From Gyromitra esculenta (taxonomy: Eukaryota > Ascomycota > Pezizomycetes > Pezizales > Discinaceae), in the NCBI GenBank assembly GCA_038503075.1, contig JBCAML010000009.1, forward strand, positions 1,798,001 through 1,862,000: 64,000 bases of DNA, in the 5' to 3' direction. Of the stretch, positions 47,301 through 55,071 are shown in pieces. Below the pieces are notes generated by a model. That model was not told the DNA's origin. It did no database searches and saw nothing but the letters and a program-made list of their open reading frames with translations. A program made the position numbers and the translations under genes. How positions within the stretch are numbered: position 1 is the stretch's first letter; each line of letters begins with the position of its first letter.

Positions 47301-47992
47301 CTAAAGTCTCCCCCTTCTTTGCCAATTACGGTTACCACCCTCGTTTCGACACTACCTTTTTTCCTACTTGGAATACATCTCAAAGCTTAGATGCAGCTTC
47401 GTTCAGTCAAACCATGCAAGAGTTATACGATCATTTACGGATGCAAATAAGAACGGCCCAAGATATCCAAGAAGTCGCAACGAATAAGCACCGAACCCCA
47501 GCCCCAGACTATCAAGTCGGCGATCAAGTCTTCGTTTCAATGAAGAATGTTAGGACCGTGCGTAATGCCAGAAAACTAGACTGGAAATGGATGGGACCTT
47601 ACTCGGTCAAGAAAATCGTGTCCCCCTTTGCTTATGAGATCGATCTTCCTGCGTCAGTCAAGTATCACCCTGTGTTTCACGTTTCCTTGTTGAAACCCAC
47701 TGCCAATGACTCTCTACCCGGACAAGTTATTCCCCCTCCTTCACCGGTGATAGTTAATGAACAAGAAGAGTACTTTATTGAAAAGATTCTTGAACAAAGA
47801 ACCTATCGCGGACGGCTACAATATCTTGTCGAGTGGACCGGATACGCCCATCCCACCTGGGAACCTGCGGAAGATCTACAAGAAACCTCTGCTCTTGAGA
47901 TATTCTTGAACCAAACGACGGTCACCGCTCCTAGTATTCGCAGGAGCTCACGCTTAAGAGGGGGAGCTACTTTCACGGATGAAGTGGAATAA
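44288..47992 (+). CDS. pol polyprotein of element B, reverse transcriptase catalytic Asp replaced by Asn
   Basis: An open -1 frame of 1234 codons with the same domain order as element C: LLDTGAS protease, reverse transcriptase with TAYLDDIFIYSD, RNase H VETDASDF, integrase HHDTPAAGHPGRDK to CYTCQRAK, DFVTGLP, SDRGTQF, TDGQTERLN, and chromodomain EEYFIEKIL, YLVEWTGY, TWEPAEDL. In reverse transcriptase motif A, element C has KLDLRDG while this copy has KLNLRDG (codon AAC at 45359-45361). A G-to-A change thus removes the first catalytic Asp, so the enzyme is predicted inactive although the frame is open. The stop lies 22 nt inside the 3' LTR, unlike element C. Confidence 0.92.
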   Translation, partial: LVQPRLTSDPALVPISFPLSAFSISGFSVSGISVEDQLDGEHFVVSCNIFHSNKIIKTHALLDTGASGFAFIDKNFASHHSLPLSPLKTPRQLEVIDGRTVASGDITHIANINLSIKQHQEQAPCFVTQLGHYPLVLGIPWMNHHDVHLHFANKRIEFNSKLCTTRCAPHLPVISTSSIPTPPRLNLSFIGAASFRTLTRKRSSQAYAMSLYEINRIIDDKTSKEEWKSRIPTKYHDFLDMFDKTKAQGLPPRRPYDHQIQLQEGKDAPFGPLYGMSREELIVLKKYIEDNLEKGFIRASSSPAGSPVLFVKKADGSLRLCVDYRGLNAITVKDRYTSPLIRETLDRLAKAQWYTKLNLRDGYHQVRIAEGDEWKTAFRTRYGLYEYQVMPFGLTNAPGTFQRFVNDCLTEYLDIFCTAYLDDIFIYSDTFAEHQIHVRKVLQTLKDNDILLKPEKCEFEVQTTKYLGLILTPDGIKMDEEKLKAVREWGTPKSVKDVQAFLGFANFYRRFILGFSKLASPLTALTKKGIIFEWTVEADIAFENLKYAFTTAPILIHFDPDKKIIVETDASDFVSGGILSQYDDNGVLHPVAFFSKKHSPAECNYEIYDKELLAIIRVFEEWRPELEGSKHPIDVISDHKNLEYFMSTKQLNRRQARWAEYLSRFDFVITYRPGTQGGKPDALTRRSGDLLKEGDERLAHQSQVVLKKENIDPKISLLSASLSNKAAELDAPLFKLFQEGYITDKFPEKILAALKNKEQQSKEITLSECSNKNNLLRYRDCLYVPNLDSLRLELIRRHHDTPAAGHPGRDKTFELLARNFYWPKMRESVSRYVRNCYTCQRAKPNTQRTQGVLRPLPIPNRPWQEISMDFVTGLPESNGYDAIMVVVDRLSKMRHLIPCNTTVNSRDVADLYLQHIWKLHGLPTHVTSDRGTQFTAHFWKDLCKRLGIQARMSTAFHPETDGQTERLNAVMEQYLCSYVSYQQDDWSKWLPMAEFSANNQESASTKVSPFFANYGYHPRFDTTFFPTWNTSQSLDAASFSQTMQELYDHLRMQIRTAQDIQEVATNKHRTPAPDYQVGDQVFVSMKNVRTVRNARKLDWKWMGPYSVKKIVSPFAYEIDLPASVKYHPVFHVSLLKPTANDSLPGQVIPPPSPVIVNEQEEYFIEKILEQRTYRGRLQYLVEWTGYAHPTWEPAEDLQETSALEIFLNQTTVTAPSIRRSSRLRGGATFTDEVE

Positions 47993-48382
47993 TGGGTTAG
48001 GGTTCGGAAAGTAACGGTTGCAACGGATGATGGTTTCTTTATAATGTCTTTGTTGTTCGGCTGTGTTTCGGTTATGAGTTATGAGAGGGATTGCGGGGTA
48101 TATAAGGGATGGATCTCAGACGGTTGTTATGGTTTCTTTTCTCTTTTCTTAAGCAACGTTCTTACCTTACTTCTACGGTATTACTTTAATACTACTCCGA
48201 TTCTACCTCAGAATCCTCGCTGTCGCTGTCGCCGTGAAAACCTTTACACTTAACTCGCCTTGAGTTAGACCCACGTAGGACCTGTAGAAACATCGTGACT
48301 CTTGTCGCTTGACCTCTCGCTTAAGTAGCACTGCTCACCCTCAGGGATACTGAAGGGCTTAACGAGAGATCAAACCGTGAGA
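47971..48382 (+). repeat. 3' LTR of element B
   Basis: 412 bp, two differences from the 5' LTR; followed by the gagtc duplication (48383-48387). Confidence 0.94.
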
Positions 48383-49234
48383 GAGTCCCACAAGGCTCAC
48401 CCATATCTCCACTACTATTTTGTATTTATGTCGCCCCACTTCACCTCAGTAACGCTTTTAAATTCACATTTTCATATGTGGACGATTTTGCTATCACGGT
48501 CTTTTCGCACTCCAGTAGGAAAAACGCTGGACTCTTAGAACAAGCAGCCCGCGACATTAACATCGTGGGAGATGCCATTCAAGTCTCCTTCTCGATTCCC
48601 AAAACAGAACTTATCCATTGGACGACAATCCATAACAGACTCCCCCCTACTCCTGGCGCCTCCATCCAACTCGATGGAAATACCTTTTCTCCACAATTAT
48701 GTATTCGTTGGCTAGGTTTTTGGCTCTCCCACAACTTCAACACAAATACACATTTTCTCAAAAGATTGTCATCTGCTCAAAAAGCATTTTTTGCAATCAA
48801 ATCCTTATCAACATCCGGTTCAGGGCTTACAGGCTCCAATGCCCGCAAGCTTGCTATGGGCCTTATTCGACCAATACTTACATATGGAATGAATATACTC
48901 ATTCCATCGACAACCATCTTCAAAAAACTCGACCCGTTCTGGAACACTGTCCTCAGATGGATCACGAATTGCTTTTCATCCACAAACATCGGTGCCCTTA
49001 CTCGAGAAGCAGCACTCCCTCCAACACTGCCATACGCTAAATACCTCAGAAGGCGCCATGCAGTACGCATAGCTACTCTACCTGTGTTATTTAACCCCGC
49101 ATCTGCACGTCTCCCACCAAACTTCCAAGCAAATGGTACTCCTCTCCCACTTCTCAGAAGCCATCTCAAAGGCCTCGGGTCTCGCAGACCCCGACCCTGG
49201 AACTCTAATGCCAAATCACGCGTCAGACCCTTAA

Positions 49235-49643
49235 TCTCAAGGGGCGAGGTTTATCTTCAAGCTCTCAGGTATCCCCCGAGATAAGCAGTGCTACTTGAAG
49301 GGAAAACTAAGCGACGAGAGTGTTTTACGAAGTTCCACAGGCTCTACGGAGTGTTCAAGTATAGAGGACTTGAGGACGGCGACAGCGAAAGGTTATGAGG
49401 TATAACCGAGGTTTGTATTATAGAATACAAGAGTGTACGATAGAAGACATTGCTTAAGGAAAGAGAAAAAAAGTACAACAAGAGGGGAAATCCCTTCGCT
49501 TATATACTCATAATCCACCTCTTTAATGACAAACGTATGACTCATTGTAAAGGAAACCAAGGGAAACATATAGAACGATCAACCAAGCAACGCAACAAAA
49601 CACCTATACCGCTAACCGAACAACACGACAACCATCCATGAAA
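49235..49643 (-). repeat. Solo LTR of the element-C family, inverted (409 bp)
   Basis: On the minus strand it begins TTTCATGGATGG and ends CTTGAGA. The duplication cttaa flanks it (49230-49234 and 49644-49648). It interrupts the 3' third of LINE ORF2. The primer-complementary segment reads aagcaatgtc here, one transition from the intact copies. Confidence 0.93.
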
Positions 49644-50506
49644 CTTAATTATCGACGCTCTCGCACAGGAAGCATGGAAATTCCTTCCATGCAACTACTA
49701 CCGTGGCGCGTCAGGCCCTGCCATCGACAAACCAAATCCTGATCAATCAATGATCCTTGAATCATGCAATAATGCTATCTTATCCCAATTAAAATCAGAT
49801 TGGGACAAATACACTCCACGTCCTCCCTACTATGAGTACCCCACTACCACCACCCCTCACCCATTTATGAAATTTTCGAAATTCATAGCAGGGAGGCTCC
49901 ATCAAATGTGAGCACACAAAAGCTACCTCAAAGCGCACACATCCTGGTCTCACCCCGGACCTACCACATGTCCCCTCTGTGGCGACAGCTCCCAAGATTT
50001 TCCGCACGCAATACTATACTGCTTTGCTCATGAAGTTGAACGCAATTTATTTATTCCCTTTATAAATTCATTAAACTCTAAGTCACCCGTATGGCTAAAC
50101 TCGATTATGTTAATTGCCCTTGCTGAATTTATTTCAAAGACAAGGACAAACTTTCCTATTAAATCGCAAATTGATATTTCATATTTATCTTCATCCGGTT
50201 CGTCTGATGTTCTTTCATCTATTTCTTCTCATTCTATAACATCTATTACATCTCTTTTAAACTTTTTTGAGTCAATGGAAGAGTAACCTATTTGCACGCT
50301 GGATATATATATTAGGCTTATGTTAGCCATGGAGGGAATCTCTGAATTGAAATTTTCAGTTATATTTGTTTTTTTACTTTTTCTTTTTTTGTCAGGAGGG
50401 TTTGGGTTGATAAGGTTTTGTTCACGCCATAACTTCAGTTGCATGCGATATTCTTGTACCATTTACAAAACAATGAAACAATGATTTAACAAAAAAAAAA
50501 AAAAAA

Positions 50507-50523
50507 CAACCCTGAACTTTTGC
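50507..50523 (+). repeat. Right target-site duplication of the LINE
   Basis: Identical to 32571-32587; directly follows the 16-nt A-run. Confidence 0.93.
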
Positions 50524-50639
50524 TTCCCCAGCCAGTCAGAATTTCAAACATCTTTTCTAGGATTGATTAGGGTCTAGGTGTCGTAAATAAATAATCACCT
50601 TAGAAAACATTCCTCTAAGGTAACTACGGTGGGCTTCCC

Positions 50640-50676
50640 GGTTGGATGCGTAAATGAATTTTACTTACTTACTTAT
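50640..50676 (+). mobile_element. 5'-truncated LINE tail (37 bp) with 12-bp duplication
   Basis: ggttggatgcgtaaatgaat followed by a (ttac)n tail lies between two copies of ggtgggcttccc (50628-50639 and 50677-50688). The tail type differs from the poly(A) of the large LINE, so it comes from another family. Confidence 0.6.
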
Positions 50677-50696
50677 GGTGGGCTTCCCTAATGGAC

Positions 50697-50968
50697 AGTG
50701 TGGTCCACGAGACACGGCGCTCAAGGCGTGCGAGACAGGGGGTCCACTCGGACGAGCTTCTCCAAGGCATATTTTACTACTCGCTTCGAGCCGCTTAAAG
50801 ATCTAGGATAGTATATAAAAGTGCGGGCTTCTTTCCTCAGAATCCACTTCTCATTATATAACCCCAATTTCAGTCCCTTCAGTGGGATTATATTTGCTGT
50901 TTTCTATCTAGGAGCCCCAATATATCTTTCAATACAATATACGTATTAAATACTGTGACATTCGTGTT
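50697..50968 (+). repeat. Possible solo LTR of an unrelated element
   Basis: Starts near gtgtggtccacgag, carries a TATA box (tatataaaa near 50813) and ends near ttaaatactgtgaca. No 5-bp duplication could be confirmed, so the boundaries and the call are tentative. Confidence 0.25.
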
Positions 50969-51360
50969 TTCTGAGAAGGAGTTAATTCTCCAAGTCCGTA
51001 TCTCTTTTTTGCTCAAGCTATCCGAGACAATCCCTAAAATTCGCGAGGCATTTCAAGGCCTACCTTCTTCCCCACCCTAGCACCTCACGGACTACACCCA
51101 GTACTTCTATTGATACTAAACCCAACAGTCTAAAAACCCTAATCTAACTAGTTATATATGAAAACTACCATCGAGCACCGTTCCCAGGGGTACAAATATT
51201 CCGATAAACCACACTCCACGATCATCCTAAAGAATTAACTAAAAATTGGGTAGCTCAAAGAATTGAATATGCGCGCGGCTACTCTCGTTCATTTCGTGAG
51301 CCCAACATCTTCATGGTGGAGCCAGTAAATTGCAGTATACACGCACTTAACACGAATATA

Positions 51361-51524
51361 CAGTATTTACTCGAAAAATTGGGTAGAATGATTTCTTGGA
51401 TCTAACTTAAATTAATTTAGAAACGACCCGAAATCGGCTTGGATACGCCGCTCAATCTCTGACAAATTCCTTCGCGGATTAGTGGCGAAGTGTATACGCT
51501 ACCCAATTTTTTGAGTAAATACGG
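51361..51524. mobile_element. Tc1/mariner (Pogo/Fot)-type MITE
   Basis: The terminal inverted repeats are about 26 bp: cagtatttactcgaaaaatt (51361-51380, continuing to 51386) against its complement at 51499-51524 (ctacccaattttttgagtaa and on). Two or three mismatches. The element is flanked by TA on both sides, begins CAGT and has a 112-bp non-coding interior. A third isolated copy of aaaattgggtagc lies at about 51241. Confidence 0.75.
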
Positions 51525-51544
51525 TACATAATACCGTTGTATTT

Positions 51545-51915
51545 ATATTGTTAAAAGCACCGGTAAAGGGATAAATAAAAGCACTGTTAAAAGCACTGGC
51601 AAAGGGATCGATAAAGGCACCGGTAAAGGGATCGGTAAAGGCACTGATTAATGTATTAAGAGAAACATAGGAATTGGGATGGAAAGGCATCAGTAAAATG
51701 GATGGAAAAGTATACTTTTTCCCTAACTACACTTTTCCTAATCCATTTACTAATGCCTTTCCCGCACAAATATTTGGTGGGGCAATTGATGCATTTACTT
51801 GTGCTTTTTCCCTACTAATATATTGCAGGCGATTTGATGCATTTACTGATGCATTTCCCACACAAATATCTTGCAGGGGAATTGATGCATTTCCCGACAC
51901 ATTTCCCGAGTCTGG
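51545..51915. repeat. Two facing tandem arrays with a shared core
   Basis: 51550-51655 holds about four units of a 24-27 bp motif (aaaggcaccggtaaagggat and variants). 51750-51915 holds about 2.5 units of 60-66 bp containing gatgcatttactgatgcatt and ttgcagg. The second array contains the reverse complement of the first core (ggtaaaggcactg against gcatttac...), so the two face each other. Confidence 0.55.
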
Positions 51916-51930
51916 ATTTATGGGGGTGAA

Positions 51931-52212
51931 TCACCGCTGCCTAAAGCGGCGTCTCGGGGATACAAATCAGCGGTAAGACTGCTATTGGAGAAAAGAACAG
52001 ACACCTCGATTGTCAGCACGCTTAGGGAAACATCATTTTACTGGGCAGCCTATGGGGGCTATGCGGAGACCGTCAGTCTGCTTGCTGAAAATGTGATAGA
52101 CATCTCGATGTTGATTGACTTTGGGGCAAAAGCACTGCAGAAGGCGTTGTTTAGAGGACGTGAGGCAGTGGCTAGAAACTATTTGATAAAGAGGTGGAAA
52201 TCTTATCATTAA
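51931..52212 (+). pseudogene. Ankyrin-repeat gene fragment
   Basis: A 93-codon open frame without a proper start reads SPLPKAASRGYKSAVRLLLEK, then TSFYWAAYGGYAETVSLLAEN and a further degenerate repeat ending ARNYLIKRWKSYH before TAA. The 34-35 residue spacing and the DTSI segment after the helix pair resemble the repeats of the intact NLR at 28.4-32.4 kb, so it is probably a relic of a related receptor gene. No upstream NACHT sequence is recognisable. Confidence 0.65.
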
Positions 52213-55071
52213 AAACTGAGGGACAGAAAAGGTAGTGCATGAAGCAGTGTTTTGCATGCAAAGTTATCTGCGTAGCATTTAAGTTAAATAGTGTTGATCA
52301 CCAAGGCGGAGTTCCGATCTCCCGTGCAACATAGTTTTTTTTTTTTTACTTTGGGTTTGTGGGGATTTAGGGTGGGGATTTTGTTTTGTTTTTTTTAAGT
52401 CTAATTTTGGTTTCGCTATAGTCCGAATCCATTGGTCGAAATTGTTGAAGTCCAGGGTTTGGTTAGTGCTAGTTTACTGATTTTAGTTGGTGTTTTGTAT
52501 TTTTGGTTGGAGGTGGTTCGATCCCATAGCATGTCTAGGAGGAGAGTGGTTAAATTACATTGCCCTGTTAACGTTGCTTGAAATAGTGGTATGAGTTTTT
52601 ACGTTCACTCAAATTGATATCACAATTTTCTCTACCACTAAAGTACCATCTTTTCTTATTTTAGTTATCTAGAAACCCACTACAATTACCATGGTTAGCT
52701 GCAGCTGCAATTGCAATAGAAACTAAAACCTCCCTCAAGCTCACTCTAAAAAGTTTGGCTTCTATGGTAATACAGTACAATCGGCTTATTAGAATACGGG
52801 TTGTGGAACGGAGATATTTTGTATGGAGAAATATAAAAAAATCGCTCAGTAAGAATATTCTAATCGTTTTAGGAGACTTTTCTTAATTTACTCTTATAAA
52901 AAGCGGGGGATATGAGAACCATTCATATCTAGGCAAAGCAGGGTAAAAATTGCCACAGGATACTCCCTCTACGTGTAATTTACGGTATCAAGTGGAAGAC
53001 ACGCGCACGGGATACTGATATTCCTAGGCCCTCAAACCCTTCGTTATTGCATCTATTTTGTGGGAGCTATTCTAGAGTAGTCTGGATGTCTTGGCGCATA
53101 CTAATCTGCTGTAACTTGTAAGAATATTAATAGATCTAGAGTGTCCGGCCGCATTCTTATAGGGCAATTGTATTATATATTGATATTATATAATCTATTA
53201 GTAAGCGGTTCAGAGGGTTGCTAAACAAGGGTAACCTCGTTACTCTGCATTCATCTCTGAGCAAGCTGAAGATTAGGTTTGAAGATGGCCGTCGACGTCC
53301 TGCACTATTTAGCCAATGATCAAAAACCCTGCTTCTCTGCAAGTACTGGCCCAGAAGGCAGAAAAAGGCAGAATTGTGCTTCTGCCGGGAAGACTTGGTT
53401 TTTTGACAATATGCATCATAGTAGAGCATCTGTAGTCCCATTTCTACCATCCATCATGAACGCGGATAAATAAACCCATTTAAACAGTTGGTAACGTCAA
53501 AACGCAACGCACACCTCAAACAACGACCTTGGCCGAGAACACCACGTAGGAGCAGGTGAGAACTGATAATGCGCAGAGCCAGTGACGCCACTAAAACGAA
53601 GCTCGACGCGAGGCCCAGCAGAGTCAACCCGTCATCACCCTCCGCAACAGGCACGACTTTCCCACCCCGTTTCATCGACGCAAGGAGGTCAATCGCCATC
53701 CAACCCGTAAAATCAGATAAAGATAAAATAGAAACCCGGGAAAGAGCCTCAAGCGCATCTAGCCCACTTTCCAAGAAGAAGAAAAAGAAAAGAAAAAGAG
53801 AGACCTCGACCCTAGTCGGCGTAGGCGAACCCCTGTTGAGTTGGAGTAACCCCAATAAGCAAAACCAGCTCAATGGGGGTGCAACCAACTCATCAGGCTG
53901 GTTGGCAGAGAGAAACAAAACAACGCAGAGGGATTGGGGAAGACGCGACAACAGCTGAATAGACGAACCATAACGAGTGGAGGAGCTGAACCTGTCCGGG
54001 AGACGGCAGGACAGGGACAAGAGAAATCAGGCCGATCTGATCTGCCCGTCCTACCTACCACCATCAATCAGTCAGTCAGTTAATCGGCCAGTGAGTAAGT
54101 GGTGAGTCGGTCAATCAGTCAGTTCATCTACCAACGAGAGTCAAACACAATCTCAAAGCCAAGGAAGTGGAAGAGGAAGAAGAGGAAGAAGAACAATCAA
54201 AATTAAAGAAGGAGAAGGGGGTATCTTTATAGGCACAATACCCACCATACCTCATTTCTTCTCCCTTTGCCTTTCCTTTCCTCTCTTCCCTCCCCTCCCC
54301 CCCTTCTCCCAGCGATAGCCGCAATGTACGATGATGTAGTTGTTGGCACAGCCGTTTCCAACTCCACGACGTCGCCGCCGCCAGTGCAGTTCAGACAGAT
54401 CTAACCAGGATTCCCCCCGTCGCTGTATCTCATTCGCTAGGGAGGGGGTGTCTCTTTTCTTTCGCTTTCCTGCAGACGGGGAATCCGTCCAGTCGTCATC
54501 GCTCATAGCCACTAGGCCACACGCTGGTGAACACGCGAACCCTTGACGGCCTGTAGGTACCTGGCCCGTCGAAGGAGCGACAGCGAGGGGTGGTGGTGGT
54601 GATCGCAGTGGTGGTGGTGGTTCTTTTTGATTCCAGCTTTTCTCTGTTCTCTTTCCTCTATTCTATTCACTTTGTGAGAGTGAGTGAGTGAGAGTGAAAG
54701 GAGAGAATCTGTTTAACCCAACTTCTACTTCACTATACAGTGCCTTTCCTAAAGAATATTCCTCCTCTGCGTCCCTTACTATCGCAGTGTGCTGTTGCGC
54801 TGCATCCAATTCCGGTATTCACACTTCCATTCCATCTATCCTTGGTGTTTTGCAGGTGTTTTTCCATCGCCATCTGCTGTGCAAGGTTCTCTGCTGATCC
54901 TGAACCCATCACAGCCCATCACTCCCACCCCCACCATCAATTCTCACAACATTCTCTCTATCGCTCTCCATCGCTCTGCTATACTACAAATACCACAAAT
55001 AGTACTACCGATACTACAAAGACCACCACTAAACAGCTATCACCACAATTACACCATAACCACAGAAAACC
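52213..55071. other. Spacer and probable promoter/5' leader of the large coiled-coil gene
   Basis: T-rich runs at about 52335-52400. A gtcagtcag-type tetranucleotide-rich stretch lies at 54064-54122 and a gagtgagtgagag microsatellite at about 54675-54700. Short open frames on either strand (for example 53454-54020 minus and 54252-54512 minus) cannot be supported. Confidence 0.5.

Larger units (their letters stand above)
36533..48382 (+). mobile_element. Ty3 (chromovirus/sushi-like) LTR retrotransposon, element B, interrupted by element C
   Basis: Two 412-bp LTRs (36533-36944 and 47971-48382) differ by only two transitions. The whole is flanked by gagtc (36528-36532 and 48383-48387) and lies inside the GVPQGSP motif of the LINE reverse transcriptase. 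Without element C (37885-43692 plus one tcaat) it is 6,037 bp. The order is LTR, primer-binding site, gag, -1 frameshift, pol (protease, reverse transcriptase, RNase H, integrase, chromodomain), polypurine tract (aagaggggga), LTR. Both genes are otherwise open. Confidence 0.95.
34176..50286 (+). pseudogene. LINE ORF2 (endonuclease-reverse transcriptase), split by three LTR insertions and one stop
   Basis: Coding pieces: 34176-35489, 35906-36532, 48388-49234, 49649-50286. They join in frame (1142 codons) once one copy of each 5-bp duplication is discounted. Piece 1 is an APE endonuclease (QHNCAGS, GDFNIHH, GSDHIPI). Piece 2 starts the reverse transcriptase (NTSAPGPDTIPYSIWK, LDIKGGFDNV). Piece 3 resumes exactly inside the conserved GVPQGSP motif and has the catalytic FSYVDDFAI. 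Piece 4 ends with a Cys-rich CPLCGDSSQDFPHAILYC. Besides the insertions, one in-frame TGA (49909-49911) lies before AHKSYL, where relatives usually carry Arg; a CGA to TGA transition would explain it. The interruptions make the protein non-functional today. Confidence 0.9.
32588..50506 (+). mobile_element. Non-LTR retrotransposon (LINE, Tad-like), full length, interrupted by three LTR insertions
   Basis: The element is bounded by a 17-bp direct duplication (32571-32587 and 50507-50523) and ends in a 16-nt A-run (50491-50506), which is diagnostic of target-primed insertion. Two open frames follow one another: ORF1 with zinc knuckles and ORF2 with an APE-type endonuclease, reverse transcriptase and a C-terminal Cys-rich motif. 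Removing the inserted solo LTR (35490-35900), the Ty3 element (36533-48382) and the inverted solo LTR (49235-49643), each with one copy of its 5-bp duplication, leaves about 5.2 kb. The Tad-like assignment is inferred from domain order and fungal context. Confidence 0.9.
50524..51930. other. Repeat-rich spacer right of the LINE
   Basis: No gene was found. It contains a 37-bp LINE tail with its duplication, a possible solo LTR, a Tc1/mariner-type MITE and a short-period tandem region. A 7-bp hairpin accttag...ctaaggt lies at about 50597-50622. Confidence 0.6.

Noticed and set aside
32588..50506. Heavy repeat-induced point mutation of the transposons
   Set aside because: Elements B and C have long open frames and near-identical LTRs; only isolated transitions are seen.
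52500..52540. tRNA B-box-like ggttcgatccc
   Set aside because: No pairing T-stem, no A box and no acceptor stem around it.
53454..54020. 188-codon hydrophobic minus-strand frame
   Set aside because: Composition is driven by a poly-lysine-like AAG run on the other strand; no family signature, no splice partners. Cannot be excluded as a gene but not supportable.
54252..54512. 86-codon minus-strand frame starting MAMSDDDWTDSPSAGKRKK
   Set aside because: The start looks protein-like, but the tail is a G-rich run, no downstream exon was found and it sits in the probable promoter of the large gene.
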